Below are positions 47,735 to 56,220 of a stretch of 64,000 bases of DNA, in pieces. The DNA is from Rhodococcus sp. SMB37 (GTDB taxonomy: Bacteria > Actinomycetota > Actinomycetes > Mycobacteriales > Mycobacteriaceae). The stretch is from positions 62,001-126,000 of the forward strand of contig NZ_SLVY01000017.1 of the NCBI RefSeq assembly GCF_004345605.1. The letters run 5' to 3'. Below the pieces are notes generated by a model. That model was not told the origin of the DNA. It saw nothing but the letters and a program-made list of their open reading frames with translations, and did no database searches. Within the stretch, counting starts at the first letter, position 1. Each line of letters begins with the position of its first letter. A program made the position numbers and the translations under genes.

Positions 47735-49534
47735 ATGAGCTGGGTCCTAGCGGTCGACTTCGGCACGTCCAACACCGCCGCAGCGCACCGTATCGGACCC
47801 GACCGGGTCGAGACACTTCCGCTGACGCACACGGGCAACGCCCTGTCGTCGTCGGTATTCGTCGGTCAGAATGCGATGTCGACCGGGGATGTGGCGCTCA
47901 ACCAGGCGTCGCTCGACCCCGCCGGATTCGTGGTCGCACCGAAGTCACTCGTGGTCGCAGGCTCGATCGTCGTCCGAGACCGGGAGGTTCCCGTCTCGTC
48001 GATCATCGCGGCCGTGCTGCGCACCGTGTACGGACAGGCACTCCAACGCCACAACAACGAACCGCCGGCGGAGGTCGTGCTCACACACCCCGAGGCATGG
48101 TCGTCACGAGAACTGTCGGTGCTGCGAGAGGCCGCGTCGATCGCAGGGCTCGGCGGGAGCGTCTCGCTGATCTCCGAGCCTCGCGCAGCGGCGTTCTACT
48201 ACTCACGTCAGCACGACGCGAAAATCGTGAAGGGCTCGACGATCGCCGTGTTCGACTTCGGTGGCGGAACGCTCGACGTGGCCGTCCTCACCGCAACGAA
48301 CGAGTGGACCTTCGAGGTTCTGCGTGCCGGTGGCGACAATGCACTCGGCGGCAAGAGCCTCGACGGTGCGATCGCACGGTGGGTCGAACAGCATCTGGCC
48401 GAGGAGAACCCGCAGCTCGCAGCGTGGCTGCGCACACCGGACGGTCTCGAGACCCGCCGGACCCTCGACGACCAGATCCGTAAGGCGAAGGAACTCCTCT
48501 CCGAAGCTCCGTCGGCAACGATCCGGGTCCGGGGCAACGGGTCGGACATGACCCTGACCCTCACCCGGGACGAATTCGAGCAGCTGATCGAACCGCAGAT
48601 CACCCGTGCCGTCCACCTCGCCCGCGGAGTGTTGCGCGACGCCGGTATCGGTGGCGGCGGCCTGCAGGCGTTGTACCTGACCGGCGGATCGTCCCGAATC
48701 CCTTACGTGCACCGTAGGCTGGCCGAGCTCGGACCGATCGCCACACTCGACGACCCGAAAACCGTCGTAGCGAAGGGCGCCGCCGGGTTCGTCGCCGGTG
48801 GTCGTGTCACCGACCCGCCCGCGATGGTCGACACCGAGGTGCTCGAGCGGAGGCGTTCCCGGAACGCCACGTCGGCTCCCCCGCCGAGGGCTGCGGCGTT
48901 CGTCGAACCGAATACCTCTTCGTCGACGTCGACGCGCAACAACCGGAGGGTGATGGTGCTCGCCGGAGGAGCTGTGGCAGCCGTGCTCATCGCGGCGGCG
49001 GGCTTCTATTACGGAACCCAGGACGATGCCCAGGCCGCAGAAGCAACCGCGACAACCACCGAAGCCGCGGCCGCACCGGACAACGGCGGTAAACCGCCCG
49101 CCACGCCGGACTCGAGCTACGTCAGCGAGACCTACGACGACGTCACCGCGCTGCTTCCACGAAAGCTCATCGACGCGAGCAGCGAATGCAACAAATCGGG
49201 ATTCAGTACCCAGGGAGCCCTGCAGGTGCGTTGCCTGGTCAATCCCGATTCCTCACTAGGAAAAGCGATCGGTATGGACCAGCACGACTACGAAGCGGTC
49301 ACCGCGTGGCGCGACGACCAATACGCGCGCTCGAACTTCATACGCCTCCGCGACAGCAACGACGGCAACACCAAGATCGTCTCGTCGGACAACAACCGAA
49401 TCATCGATCAGGGCCAGGACGGCACGTACTTCACCGCCATCGACCGATCGACGGGACTGCTCGTCCAGTTCTCTGCCGACTCCATCGAACAGGGAATGAC
49501 ACTCCTCACCGAAATCGGTTTCACCCCAGCCTGA
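47735..49534 (+). CDS. Membrane-anchored Hsp70-family protein
   Basis: The 599-residue protein has an N-terminal Hsp70 ATPase (about 1-370) with DFGTSNT (phosphate 1), FDFGGGTLDVAVL (phosphate 2) and LTGGSSRIPYVHRRL (adenosine). The usual substrate-binding domain is replaced by a basic Ser-rich linker. One membrane helix follows (about 405-427, VMVLAGGAVAAVLIAAAGF), and then an Ala/Thr linker and a 140-residue extracytoplasmic domain with two Cys (SSECNKSG, VRCLVNP). That outer domain resembles sensor-like modules of actinobacterial lipoproteins and kinases. It is coupled to the GrpE-like gene upstream and a lipoprotein gene downstream. It probably links ATP use inside to an envelope partner. 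Confidence 0.88.
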   Translation: MSWVLAVDFGTSNTAAAHRIGPDRVETLPLTHTGNALSSSVFVGQNAMSTGDVALNQASLDPAGFVVAPKSLVVAGSIVVRDREVPVSSIIAAVLRTVYGQALQRHNNEPPAEVVLTHPEAWSSRELSVLREAASIAGLGGSVSLISEPRAAAFYYSRQHDAKIVKGSTIAVFDFGGGTLDVAVLTATNEWTFEVLRAGGDNALGGKSLDGAIARWVEQHLAEENPQLAAWLRTPDGLETRRTLDDQIRKAKELLSEAPSATIRVRGNGSDMTLTLTRDEFEQLIEPQITRAVHLARGVLRDAGIGGGGLQALYLTGGSSRIPYVHRRLAELGPIATLDDPKTVVAKGAAGFVAGGRVTDPPAMVDTEVLERRRSRNATSAPPPRAAAFVEPNTSSSTSTRNNRRVMVLAGGAVAAVLIAAAGFYYGTQDDAQAAEATATTTEAAAAPDNGGKPPATPDSSYVSETYDDVTALLPRKLIDASSECNKSGFSTQGALQVRCLVNPDSSLGKAIGMDQHDYEAVTAWRDDQYARSNFIRLRDSNDGNTKIVSSDNNRIIDQGQDGTYFTAIDRSTGLLVQFSADSIEQGMTLLTEIGFTPA

Positions 49535-49597
49535 TCCATCCTGCCCCATCCTCACGACACCCTGCCGCGACTGCAGGACAAGGAGTATCACCCCAGC

Positions 49598-50887
49598 ATG
49601 CGTACCTCACGCGTCTTTCTCGCCACCACGGCAGTCTCCCTCGCTCTGGCCGGCTGCAGCAGCACCGCCGACGGTGCTGCCATCGCCGAAGGCACCGCGA
49701 CCGGAACCAACAGCTCCACAGGAACATTCGACAGCACCGCACTCGACAGTGGCGACTACAACGTCGAACCACGCGACTTCATGGCCGAAGGCCAGTCGGC
49801 CGGGGACTTCGGCCCCGCAGTCGAGGGTCAGCGCATGGCCGAGTTCGTGATCCACCCCTACGCCATCGACCCCACCCTCACGGACGGTGGCGGCATGGCA
49901 ACGGGAGTCGGCGTCGGCGGAATCGGTAAGGTCCTGAGCGGTGGCGGTGCCGATGACGTGGCCAAATCATTCGGCGTCATCACCGGTTTCGGCAGCTTCA
50001 GCAGTACACCCGACGACTCCCGCCAGCTCGGTGTCGCTGTGTGGCGCTTCCCCGACGCGGACAGTGCCGCCCAGGCCGCTGCCGCCCTGCACGACAATGC
50101 ACTTGCCCCGGACGACGTCGGATTGGCCTCGGGCCCACAGACACCGACATCGATTCCGCAGCTGCCCGATACACTCGCGACGACCTATCACTGGGACGGC
50201 ATCGACACCGCAAGCATGTCGACCTTCACCGCGCGGGGACCGCACGTCGTCTACACCTACACCTCCGCCGACGACAACGACGTCGAGTGGAACTCCGACA
50301 CCACGACGCGCGCCGTCGAAGCGCAACTTCCGCTGATCGAGCAGTTCCCGTTCTCACCGACCGACGAGATCGAGTCGCTCCCGGTGGATCTCGACAAGGT
50401 TCTCGCACGCGCGGTCGGTTTCACCGAGAACGAGTACGCCAGGAATTCCGACACGGCCGTCTACGGACCGCTCGGGTGGCTGCACTTCGATTCGCATCCC
50501 GCCGATACCGCCGAACTCTTCGAAGCCACGGGAACCGATCGCATTGCTCTGGCCAATTCGACCGTCTACCGCACCAGCGGGCCCGAGTCCGCCCGGGAAT
50601 TGCGCGACGCGTTTCTCGAGCAGACCCTCGAAACATATCCCGATCTGGTCGATGAGCCTGCACCGCAGGATATTCCCGACACAGTCTGCAGGGCCGGTGA
50701 CACCGCTCAGGGCAGGTTGATGGACTGCATGATGACATACGGTCCGTACGTCGCTCAGATCGTGGGACACCGGTCCGTCGGGAACACCGACCCCGATTCG
50801 GACACCCTGCGGACGGTGCCGCAGCGGGTGGCCGCCCAGTACAAGAAGTTCGTCCGGGCAGAGGAGATGGGGCTCGGCGAGAACTGA
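49598..50887 (+). CDS. Lipoprotein, DUF7373-like
   Basis: The 429-residue protein has a signal peptide ending in lipobox LALAGC (Cys20) and a Ser/Thr-rich spacer. A large domain then appears to hold two similar halves (about 60-230 and 245-420), with four Cys near the end (TVCRAGD, DCMMTYGPYV). It matches the pattern of actinobacterial DUF7373 lipoproteins of unknown role. It lies 63 bases after the Hsp70 gene with AAGGAG before the ATG. A partner for the outside domain of that Hsp70 is plausible but unproven. Confidence 0.8.
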   Translation: MRTSRVFLATTAVSLALAGCSSTADGAAIAEGTATGTNSSTGTFDSTALDSGDYNVEPRDFMAEGQSAGDFGPAVEGQRMAEFVIHPYAIDPTLTDGGGMATGVGVGGIGKVLSGGGADDVAKSFGVITGFGSFSSTPDDSRQLGVAVWRFPDADSAAQAAAALHDNALAPDDVGLASGPQTPTSIPQLPDTLATTYHWDGIDTASMSTFTARGPHVVYTYTSADDNDVEWNSDTTTRAVEAQLPLIEQFPFSPTDEIESLPVDLDKVLARAVGFTENEYARNSDTAVYGPLGWLHFDSHPADTAELFEATGTDRIALANSTVYRTSGPESARELRDAFLEQTLETYPDLVDEPAPQDIPDTVCRAGDTAQGRLMDCMMTYGPYVAQIVGHRSVGNTDPDSDTLRTVPQRVAAQYKKFVRAEEMGLGEN

Positions 50888-50913
50888 GCCGCAACCCGGC
50901 CCGGCATCTCCCG

Positions 50914-51903
50914 TCAGTTGGTGGGAGGGCCGGGCATACCGCTCGGCGGTGTTCCTCCCGGGGGCATTCCACCGGGCGGCATTCCACCGGGCGGCATTCC
51001 ACCCGGCATGTTTCCGCCCGTGGGCTCCGTGGTCGTATCGACACCGACAGCAAGAACGACGTGGTATCCGTTGGTGATGTCGCCGGTGACCGTGCCGAGT
51101 TGGCTCGCACCGCCGTCGTCGCCGAAGACGTTGTCGGTCTCGAGGGTGAGCGCCGCCAGATTGGCAACCGACGCCTCATAACCCGGTGTGGCGTAGACCG
51201 CTTCGCTCACGTCCTGCGGGAGAGCCACCTGAGAGGTGGCGATGGCATTGGTCGAGTCGGTGATGGATGCCTCGTCCGGGTACACCTCGAAGTGGATGTG
51301 GGGCCACCGGCCGGGATAGGCCGCAGGGAAGATACTGGTGAACCGCACCTTTCCGTCAGCGTCCGCGATCTGCACGCCGCGCAGGTAGTTCTCCTCGGTG
51401 ATGCCCTCCGAGTACAACGAGTAGCCGCCTTCGCGGTTGCAGTGCCACACGTACACCGCCGTCCCGACGAAGGGAACTCCTCCCGCCGCCAGGTCGGCGA
51501 TGGACAACTCGAGCGTCATCGGGATCCCCTCGGCCGTCGCGGATGCGTCACCGAAGCTCGAACGGATGTCACTGCGCACGATCCCGCTCTGTTCGAGCAC
51601 GTCCGGGCCGTTGGATCCGTCACCCGGGTAGGGCCCGGCCGTCTCGTCGGGGATCTCCGTGAGGCCGGAGGCCGCAGCCGTCGTCGACGTCGCGGATGCG
51701 GTAGTGCCGCTGTTCCCGCCCCCGCACGCAGCCAGGCCCACCGTTGCGGCACCCAACCCGAAGAACGTGAGCATCTTGCGTCGGCTCAGCAAGGTACCGA
51801 CGTCGAACGCCAAGCCCTGGTCGACGATCTCGTCGTGTGGCCTGGGCAGGCTGCGCCCTTCGTATGTGTCCTGGTGGGTGTTCGAGGACTGTTTCCTCAC
51901 CAT
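50914..51903 (-). CDS. Exported intradiol ring-cleavage dioxygenase lipoprotein
   Basis: The 329-residue protein has a Tat-like signal, SRRKMLTFFGLGAATVGL, followed by lipobox Cys (AAC), so it should be folded inside, exported and lipidated. The catalytic domain is of the protocatechuate/catechol 1,2-dioxygenase type. DETAGPYPGDG opens it, ENYLRGVQ carries one Fe(III) Tyr, and RWPHIHFEVY holds the two iron His. The tail is a Pro-Pro-Gly-Gly-Met repeat. The ATG at 51903 or the adjacent GTG at 51900 uses AAGGAG. Exported intradiol enzymes are common in Actinobacteria. Their substrates are mostly unknown. Confidence 0.85.
   Translation of the reverse strand: MVRKQSSNTHQDTYEGRSLPRPHDEIVDQGLAFDVGTLLSRRKMLTFFGLGAATVGLAACGGGNSGTTASATSTTAAASGLTEIPDETAGPYPGDGSNGPDVLEQSGIVRSDIRSSFGDASATAEGIPMTLELSIADLAAGGVPFVGTAVYVWHCNREGGYSLYSEGITEENYLRGVQIADADGKVRFTSIFPAAYPGRWPHIHFEVYPDEASITDSTNAIATSQVALPQDVSEAVYATPGYEASVANLAALTLETDNVFGDDGGASQLGTVTGDITNGYHVVLAVGVDTTTEPTGGNMPGGMPPGGMPPGGMPPGGTPPSGMPGPPTN
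50961..51008. repeat. 15-bp tandem repeat encoding (PPGGM)n
   Basis: Three near-identical 15-bp units (GCATTCCACCGGGCG type), with flanking degenerate ones, encode the collagen-like MPPGG tail of the dioxygenase. The copy number is likely to vary between strains. Confidence 0.8.
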
Positions 51904-52100
51904 GTCTCCTTCCCGTGCACCGACCGAGGGTCGCCGCAGATCACCACCCAGTCTGAGGCGGCACGCAGTGACTCCGCTGCGGTATTGCTGGGAGTTCGCT
52001 GTGAATCGCGGCTTCTCGCTCAGCGGGAGTGCCCGGCCCTGAACACGGCGACTCCCCACAGAATCGCCGGACAGGCACATCAGATCCCAAGGAGCCCCGA

Positions 52101-52931
52101 ATGACCTCGATCGGCCACCCCGAATCCCACCGATTCGCAAACAAGGTCGTGTTCATCACCGGGGCAGCGCGCGGACAGGGTCGCGCCGAAGCAGTCCGGT
52201 TCGCGCAGGAAGGCGCCGACATCATCGCCGTCGACGCGTGCATCGAGTTCTCGTCGACCGCGTATGCCGGGGCCACGCGCGACGATCTCGACGAGACCGT
52301 CCGTCTGGTGGAGGCGACCGGGCGACGCATCGCCGCCACCGTCGCCGACGTGCGCGACTTCGATGCACTCTCGCAGGCTCTCGCAGCGGGGGTCGACGCA
52401 TTCGGGCGGCTCGACGTCGTCATCGCCAACGCCGGCATCTGCTCGGGCGGGCTGTCGTGGGAGATCACCCTCGAACAGTGGAAAGAGACCGTCGATGTGA
52501 ACCTGACCGGTGTGTTCCACACTGCGAAGGCCGCAGTACCTCACCTGCTCGCGACGGGCGACGGCGGCTCGATCGTGTTCACCAGCTCGGTGTCGGGAAT
52601 CAAGGGCACCCCGTTCACGGGGCACTACGCCGCGACGAAGCACGGAATCGTCGGTCTCGCGAAGACCATGGCCAACGAGCTTGGCGAGCATCGCATCCGG
52701 GTCAACACCGTTCATCCCGCCGGGGTCGAGACAGGTATGACCGTCTCGGATCTGCATCCGCTGATCGCGGAATACGGCTCCACGCTCGGCCCTATCTACA
52801 TGAATTCGCTGCCATATCAGATTCTTCAGGCCGACGACGTCGCCTCGGTGGTTGCGTGGGTCTGCTCCGACGAGGCCAAGTACATCACCGGTGCGCAGGT
52901 GCCGATCGATCTCGGCAACCTCATCCGCTGA
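52101..52931 (+). CDS. Mycofactocin-coupled SDR family oxidoreductase
   Basis: The 276-residue Rossmann enzyme has TGAARGQGRAEAVRFAQEG (20-38). It also carries the inserted YAGATRDDLDETVRLVEATG that marks the mycofactocin-dependent SDR group. These enzymes keep their NAD bound and pass electrons to mycofactocin. The catalytic Ser and YAATK (residues near 176) are present. AAGGAG lies 6 bases before the ATG. No mycofactocin biosynthesis genes are in the window. It is divergent from the dioxygenase gene. Confidence 0.88.
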   Translation: MTSIGHPESHRFANKVVFITGAARGQGRAEAVRFAQEGADIIAVDACIEFSSTAYAGATRDDLDETVRLVEATGRRIAATVADVRDFDALSQALAAGVDAFGRLDVVIANAGICSGGLSWEITLEQWKETVDVNLTGVFHTAKAAVPHLLATGDGGSIVFTSSVSGIKGTPFTGHYAATKHGIVGLAKTMANELGEHRIRVNTVHPAGVETGMTVSDLHPLIAEYGSTLGPIYMNSLPYQILQADDVASVVAWVCSDEAKYITGAQVPIDLGNLIR

Positions 52932-52948
52932 ATCGGCTGAGCGGAAGC

Positions 52949-53380
52949 TCACGCAGGTAGCGGAATGTTCTGCAGTCGCAGCTGACCGCGAGCGAGAACC
53001 TTGTCGGTCTCGGTATCGCTGATGATCACCTGCCACAGTTGCTGTGTGCGGCCCTGCTGGATCGGCTCGGCGACCACCGCTGCGCGGCATCCCTTGCTGG
53101 ACCGGAGGAAGTCGGTGGCGTTGTGCACACCGACGGCGAATTGACCGCGGTCGACGACTGCGGCGCTGGCTCCGATGCTGCCCGCGCTCTCCACGATCGT
53201 GGCGTAGACACCGCCGTGCACGACGCCCCACGGGGTGAGGTGGTCTTCGCCGAGTTCGACGTATCCGGACACTCGCGTCGGTGTCGCCTCCTCGACGACG
53301 AATCCGCTCGCGGCGACGAATCGGCTCGCAGCCGCGAGCGATGCGTCCGGTACCGCCGCAGTTCCGTTGGTGTCCGACAT
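52949..53380 (-). CDS. PaaI-family hotdog thioesterase
   Basis: The 143-residue hotdog-fold protein has the PaaI signature around TPWGVVHGGVYATIVESAGS (HGG near residue 55, catalytic Asp/Glu in the following helix). Such enzymes hydrolyse aryl- or acyl-CoA esters, clearing trapped CoA. A good promoter (TTGACA-N18-TAACTG) lies upstream, shared divergently with the HxlR gene. Confidence 0.9.
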   Translation of the reverse strand: MSDTNGTAAVPDASLAAASRFVAASGFVVEEATPTRVSGYVELGEDHLTPWGVVHGGVYATIVESAGSIGASAAVVDRGQFAVGVHNATDFLRSSKGCRAAVVAEPIQQGRTQQLWQVIISDTETDKVLARGQLRLQNIPLPA

Positions 53381-53416
53381 GGGTTCTCCTCACTCCACCG
53401 CTGGCTTCTCAAATCA

Positions 53417-53446
53417 CAGTTAGCCAGGAGTAGAGCTGCCTGTCAA
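53417..53446 (-). promoter_or_regulatory. Promoter of the thioesterase gene
   Basis: On the minus strand TTGACA (53446-53441), an 18-bp spacer and TAACTG (53422-53417) form a near-consensus housekeeping promoter about 37 bases before the thioesterase start. Confidence 0.6.
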
Positions 53447-53459
53447 GGACACACTCAGC

Positions 53460-53465
53460 TAGGCT
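53460..53465 (+). promoter_or_regulatory. Candidate -10 of the hxlR-type gene
   Basis: TAGGCT ends 6 bases before the ATG at 53472, so the transcript would start at the ATG (leaderless). There is no Shine-Dalgarno in this interval, which agrees. Confidence 0.45.
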
Positions 53466-53471
53466 CGTCGT

Positions 53472-53936
53472 ATGCAGTGGCTCGACTACAGCACCGACAA
53501 CTGCTCGGTTCAGCGAACGATGAACATCATCGGCGAGAAGTGGACGATGCTCGTCCTTCGCGAGGTCTTCAACGGCGTGCGGAGATTCGAGCAGATGCGC
53601 CGGCACACGGGCATCTCCGAACCGGTCCTGTCTGCGCGACTGCGCACTCTCGTCGACGCGGGCGTGCTCGACACCGTGCCCTACCAGGAGTCGGGACACC
53701 GGACCCGTCACGAATACCGGCTCACCGACAAGGGCCGGGATCTGTATCCGATCCTCATCGCGCTACTGCAGTGGGGCGACCGGTACTGCGCCGACCCGGA
53801 AGGGCCGGCCCTCACGGTGCGGCACCACGACTGTGGTGAGTCCATCGCGGCAGTCGTGCGCTGCGAGGCGGGCCATCGAGTCGAGCCGCGCGACGCGGAC
53901 GTACTCCCCGGCCCCGGCGCGCAGCGAGCGGACTGA
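53472..53936 (+). CDS. HxlR-family transcriptional regulator
   Basis: The 154-residue protein has the compact HxlR winged helix: NIIGEKWTMLVLREVFNGVR (residues about 18-37), ISEPVLSARLRTLVDAGVL, and the wing YRLTDKGRDL. A C-terminal extension has two Cys and a His-rich segment (HHDCGE, VRCEAGH) that could sense oxidants or bind metal, as in redox HxlR proteins. It is divergent from the thioesterase gene and converges on dnaX. Confidence 0.9.
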   Translation: MQWLDYSTDNCSVQRTMNIIGEKWTMLVLREVFNGVRRFEQMRRHTGISEPVLSARLRTLVDAGVLDTVPYQESGHRTRHEYRLTDKGRDLYPILIALLQWGDRYCADPEGPALTVRHHDCGESIAAVVRCEAGHRVEPRDADVLPGPGAQRAD

Positions 53937-53939
53937 CCG

Positions 53940-56111
53940 CTACTTCTCGTCGATCGGCCGAGCGCCCAGCACGTCCTTGAGCAATTCCATCGCCACTTCC
54001 TCGGGGTCGCGACGGGTCGACGGGTCTGCCGGCGTCGCGGCTTCGGCGAACATCTCGTCGACGTCCTCCTGCGAGATCGCCGACGGGTCCGGTGGCGGCG
54101 CATCGTAATTCGAATCCGGACCGGGGTCGTCGGGCAGATCTGGGCCGTCGGGCGGCGGAATGTCGTCGTACTCGGAACGCGACTGCGGCGCTGCACCCTC
54201 GCCGTTGCCGGGAGACGACGATGCATCCGGTGCGGGCGCCCGCTTGGCCTGGCTGGGCCGCGAGAACCGCGGCTGCCCGGTGGGGCGCGACTGTTTCGGT
54301 GCCGCAGCAGCTTTTGCCGATGCAGGTGCGGCAGACCCGTGGACACACGTGACCTCGAAATCGGCACCGAACAATTCGCGGAGCGCATCGGCGATCACGG
54401 TCGCGTTGCGCGGCTCGGCGAGTCGCTTGACCAGCGGCGCCGAATCGTGAACCAGGACAACCCGGGTGCCATCGACTTCGCGGACCGTGGCACCGGACAG
54501 CATGACCTCCACGGTCTTGCTGCGGGCACGCACCTTGGCACGAACCTCGGACCACACCCCACGGATCCCGGCGGCGTCGGGCCCCGACGCCGCGGCAGGT
54601 TCCGGCTCGGGCTCGGGCTCAGGAGCCACCGGCTCGGGCTCGGGTGTCGGCTCAGGCTCCAGGGCCACCGGCTCAGGCTCGGGAGCCGGTTGCGGCACCG
54701 CAGGTGGAGGAGGCGGCGTCTCAGCACGCGGCTCGGGAGCCCGAACAGGCTCCGGCGCCGGCGGCTCGGATTCCGGGGACGGCGGGACGGCCGCCTCGCT
54801 CGGTGCCGGATCGGCTGCACGGCGCTGGGACGGACGCTGGAAACGCGCTGCCGGTTCGTCGGGCGCGATCGGAGCGGCGGCAGGTTCCGGCGCTGCCGGA
54901 GCCGGAGCCGAGGCGGAACTCGCTGCCGCCACCGCTACGCCGTTCGCGGCCTGGCCCGGGACGAATCCCTGCTCGAGCCGCTCCAGCCGCTGGAGTACCG
55001 CGGATTCCGCGTCGGATGCCGAGGGGAGCAGCATCCGAGCGCACATCACCTCGAGCAACAGGCGCGGTGCCGTCGCGCCGCGCATCTCGCCGAGCCCGGC
55101 ATGGATGATCTCCGCGTAGCGGGTGAGCGTGGCCGGGCCGAGCCGCGAGGCCTCGTCACGCATGCGCTCGAGCACATCGCCGGGAGCATCGACGAGTCCG
55201 CGGTCTGCGGCATCCGGCACGTTGCGCATGAGAATGAGGTCGCGGAGACGTTCCAGGAGGTCGATCGCGAAGCGACGCGGATCGTGTCCGGCGTCCATGA
55301 CCTTCTCGATAGTGCCGAAGAGCGCGGCACCATCGCCGGCCGCCAGTGCGTCGACGGCTTCGTCGATCAGCGCGACATCGGTGACTCCGAGCAGCGACAG
55401 GGCGCGCGGATAGGTGACACCCTCGGGCCCCGCCCCCGCGAGGAGCTGGTCCATGACGGACAGCGAATCTCGGGGCGAACCGCCGCCGGCACGGATGACC
55501 AGCGGATACACCGTGTCCTCGACCGGCACGTTCTCCTGGACACAGATCTTCTCGAGAAGACCTCGCATCGTGGCGGGAGGGAGCAACCGGAACGGGTAGT
55601 GATGCGTTCGCGACCGAATGGTGGGGAGCACCTTCTCCGGTTCGGTGGTCGCGAACACGAAGATCAGGTGTTCCGGTGGCTCCTCCACGATCTTGAGCAG
55701 GGCGTTGAATCCCTGCGTGGTGACCATGTGTGCCTCGTCGATGATGAAGATCCGGTACCGGGACTCGGCCGGTGCATAGAACGCTCGATCGCGTAGCTCG
55801 CGGGTGTCGTCGACGCCGCCGTGGCTGGCCGCGTCGAGTTCGGTGACGTCGAGGTTGCCTCCCCCGCCGGGGCCGAGCGACACGCACGATCGGCACTCCC
55901 CACACGGCGTCGAGGTGGGGCCCTGTTCACAGTTGAGCGACCGGGCGAGGATGCGCGCCGACGACGTCTTACCGCAGCCGCGCGGACCCGAGAACAGATA
56001 TGCGTGGTTGATACGCCCCGTGTCGAGAGCCGTACTGAGGGGCGCGGTGACATGCTCCTGCCCCACCACCTCGGCGAAGGTCGCGGGTCGATACTTCCGG
56101 TACAGGGCCAC
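53940..56111 (-). CDS. dnaX: DNA polymerase III subunits gamma/tau
   Basis: The 723-residue clamp-loader ATPase has Walker A GPRGCGKTS (43-51), a four-Cys zinc module (CEQGPTSTPCGECRSC), Walker B IIDEAHM and sensor-1 VFATTEPEKVL. A collar domain follows to about residue 370. Next come a very long Pro/Glu/Ala linker (about 380-510, dominated by PEPEPEP runs) and a tau-like C-terminal domain with SEVRAKVRARSKTVEVMLSG. The GTG start is followed by the invariant ALYRKYRPATFAEVVGQEHV. The gene ends 4 bases from the hxlR-type stop. Confidence 0.97.
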   Translation of the reverse strand: MALYRKYRPATFAEVVGQEHVTAPLSTALDTGRINHAYLFSGPRGCGKTSSARILARSLNCEQGPTSTPCGECRSCVSLGPGGGGNLDVTELDAASHGGVDDTRELRDRAFYAPAESRYRIFIIDEAHMVTTQGFNALLKIVEEPPEHLIFVFATTEPEKVLPTIRSRTHHYPFRLLPPATMRGLLEKICVQENVPVEDTVYPLVIRAGGGSPRDSLSVMDQLLAGAGPEGVTYPRALSLLGVTDVALIDEAVDALAAGDGAALFGTIEKVMDAGHDPRRFAIDLLERLRDLILMRNVPDAADRGLVDAPGDVLERMRDEASRLGPATLTRYAEIIHAGLGEMRGATAPRLLLEVMCARMLLPSASDAESAVLQRLERLEQGFVPGQAANGVAVAAASSASAPAPAAPEPAAAPIAPDEPAARFQRPSQRRAADPAPSEAAVPPSPESEPPAPEPVRAPEPRAETPPPPPAVPQPAPEPEPVALEPEPTPEPEPVAPEPEPEPEPAAASGPDAAGIRGVWSEVRAKVRARSKTVEVMLSGATVREVDGTRVVLVHDSAPLVKRLAEPRNATVIADALRELFGADFEVTCVHGSAAPASAKAAAAPKQSRPTGQPRFSRPSQAKRAPAPDASSSPGNGEGAAPQSRSEYDDIPPPDGPDLPDDPGPDSNYDAPPPDPSAISQEDVDEMFAEAATPADPSTRRDPEEVAMELLKDVLGARPIDEK

Positions 56112-56159
56112 GCGCCGAGAGTACCGGCGCGCGCCGACAACATTCGAACGGCGCCTTTC

Positions 56160-56188
56160 TTGACAAACGATATATCGTGAAATATCGT
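56160..56188 (+). promoter_or_regulatory. Promoter and palindromic operator of the PadR gene
   Basis: TTGACA (56160) is followed by a 17-bp spacer and TATCGT (56183). The spacer contains the perfect 12-bp palindrome ACGATATATCGT (56167-56178), and ATATCGT recurs over the -10. A PadR dimer bound here would block polymerase, so autorepression is likely. Confidence 0.65.
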
Positions 56189-56220
56189 GACTGCATCAAC
56201 AACGATAAGGAGTTCGCACC

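Noticed and set aside
46375-49534. Assignment of the Ser-rich/GrpE/Hsp70 genes to the IniB-IniA-IniC dynamin system
   Set aside because: The first protein lacks the IniB N-terminal domain and Gly-rich pattern, and no dynamin-like GTPase genes follow.
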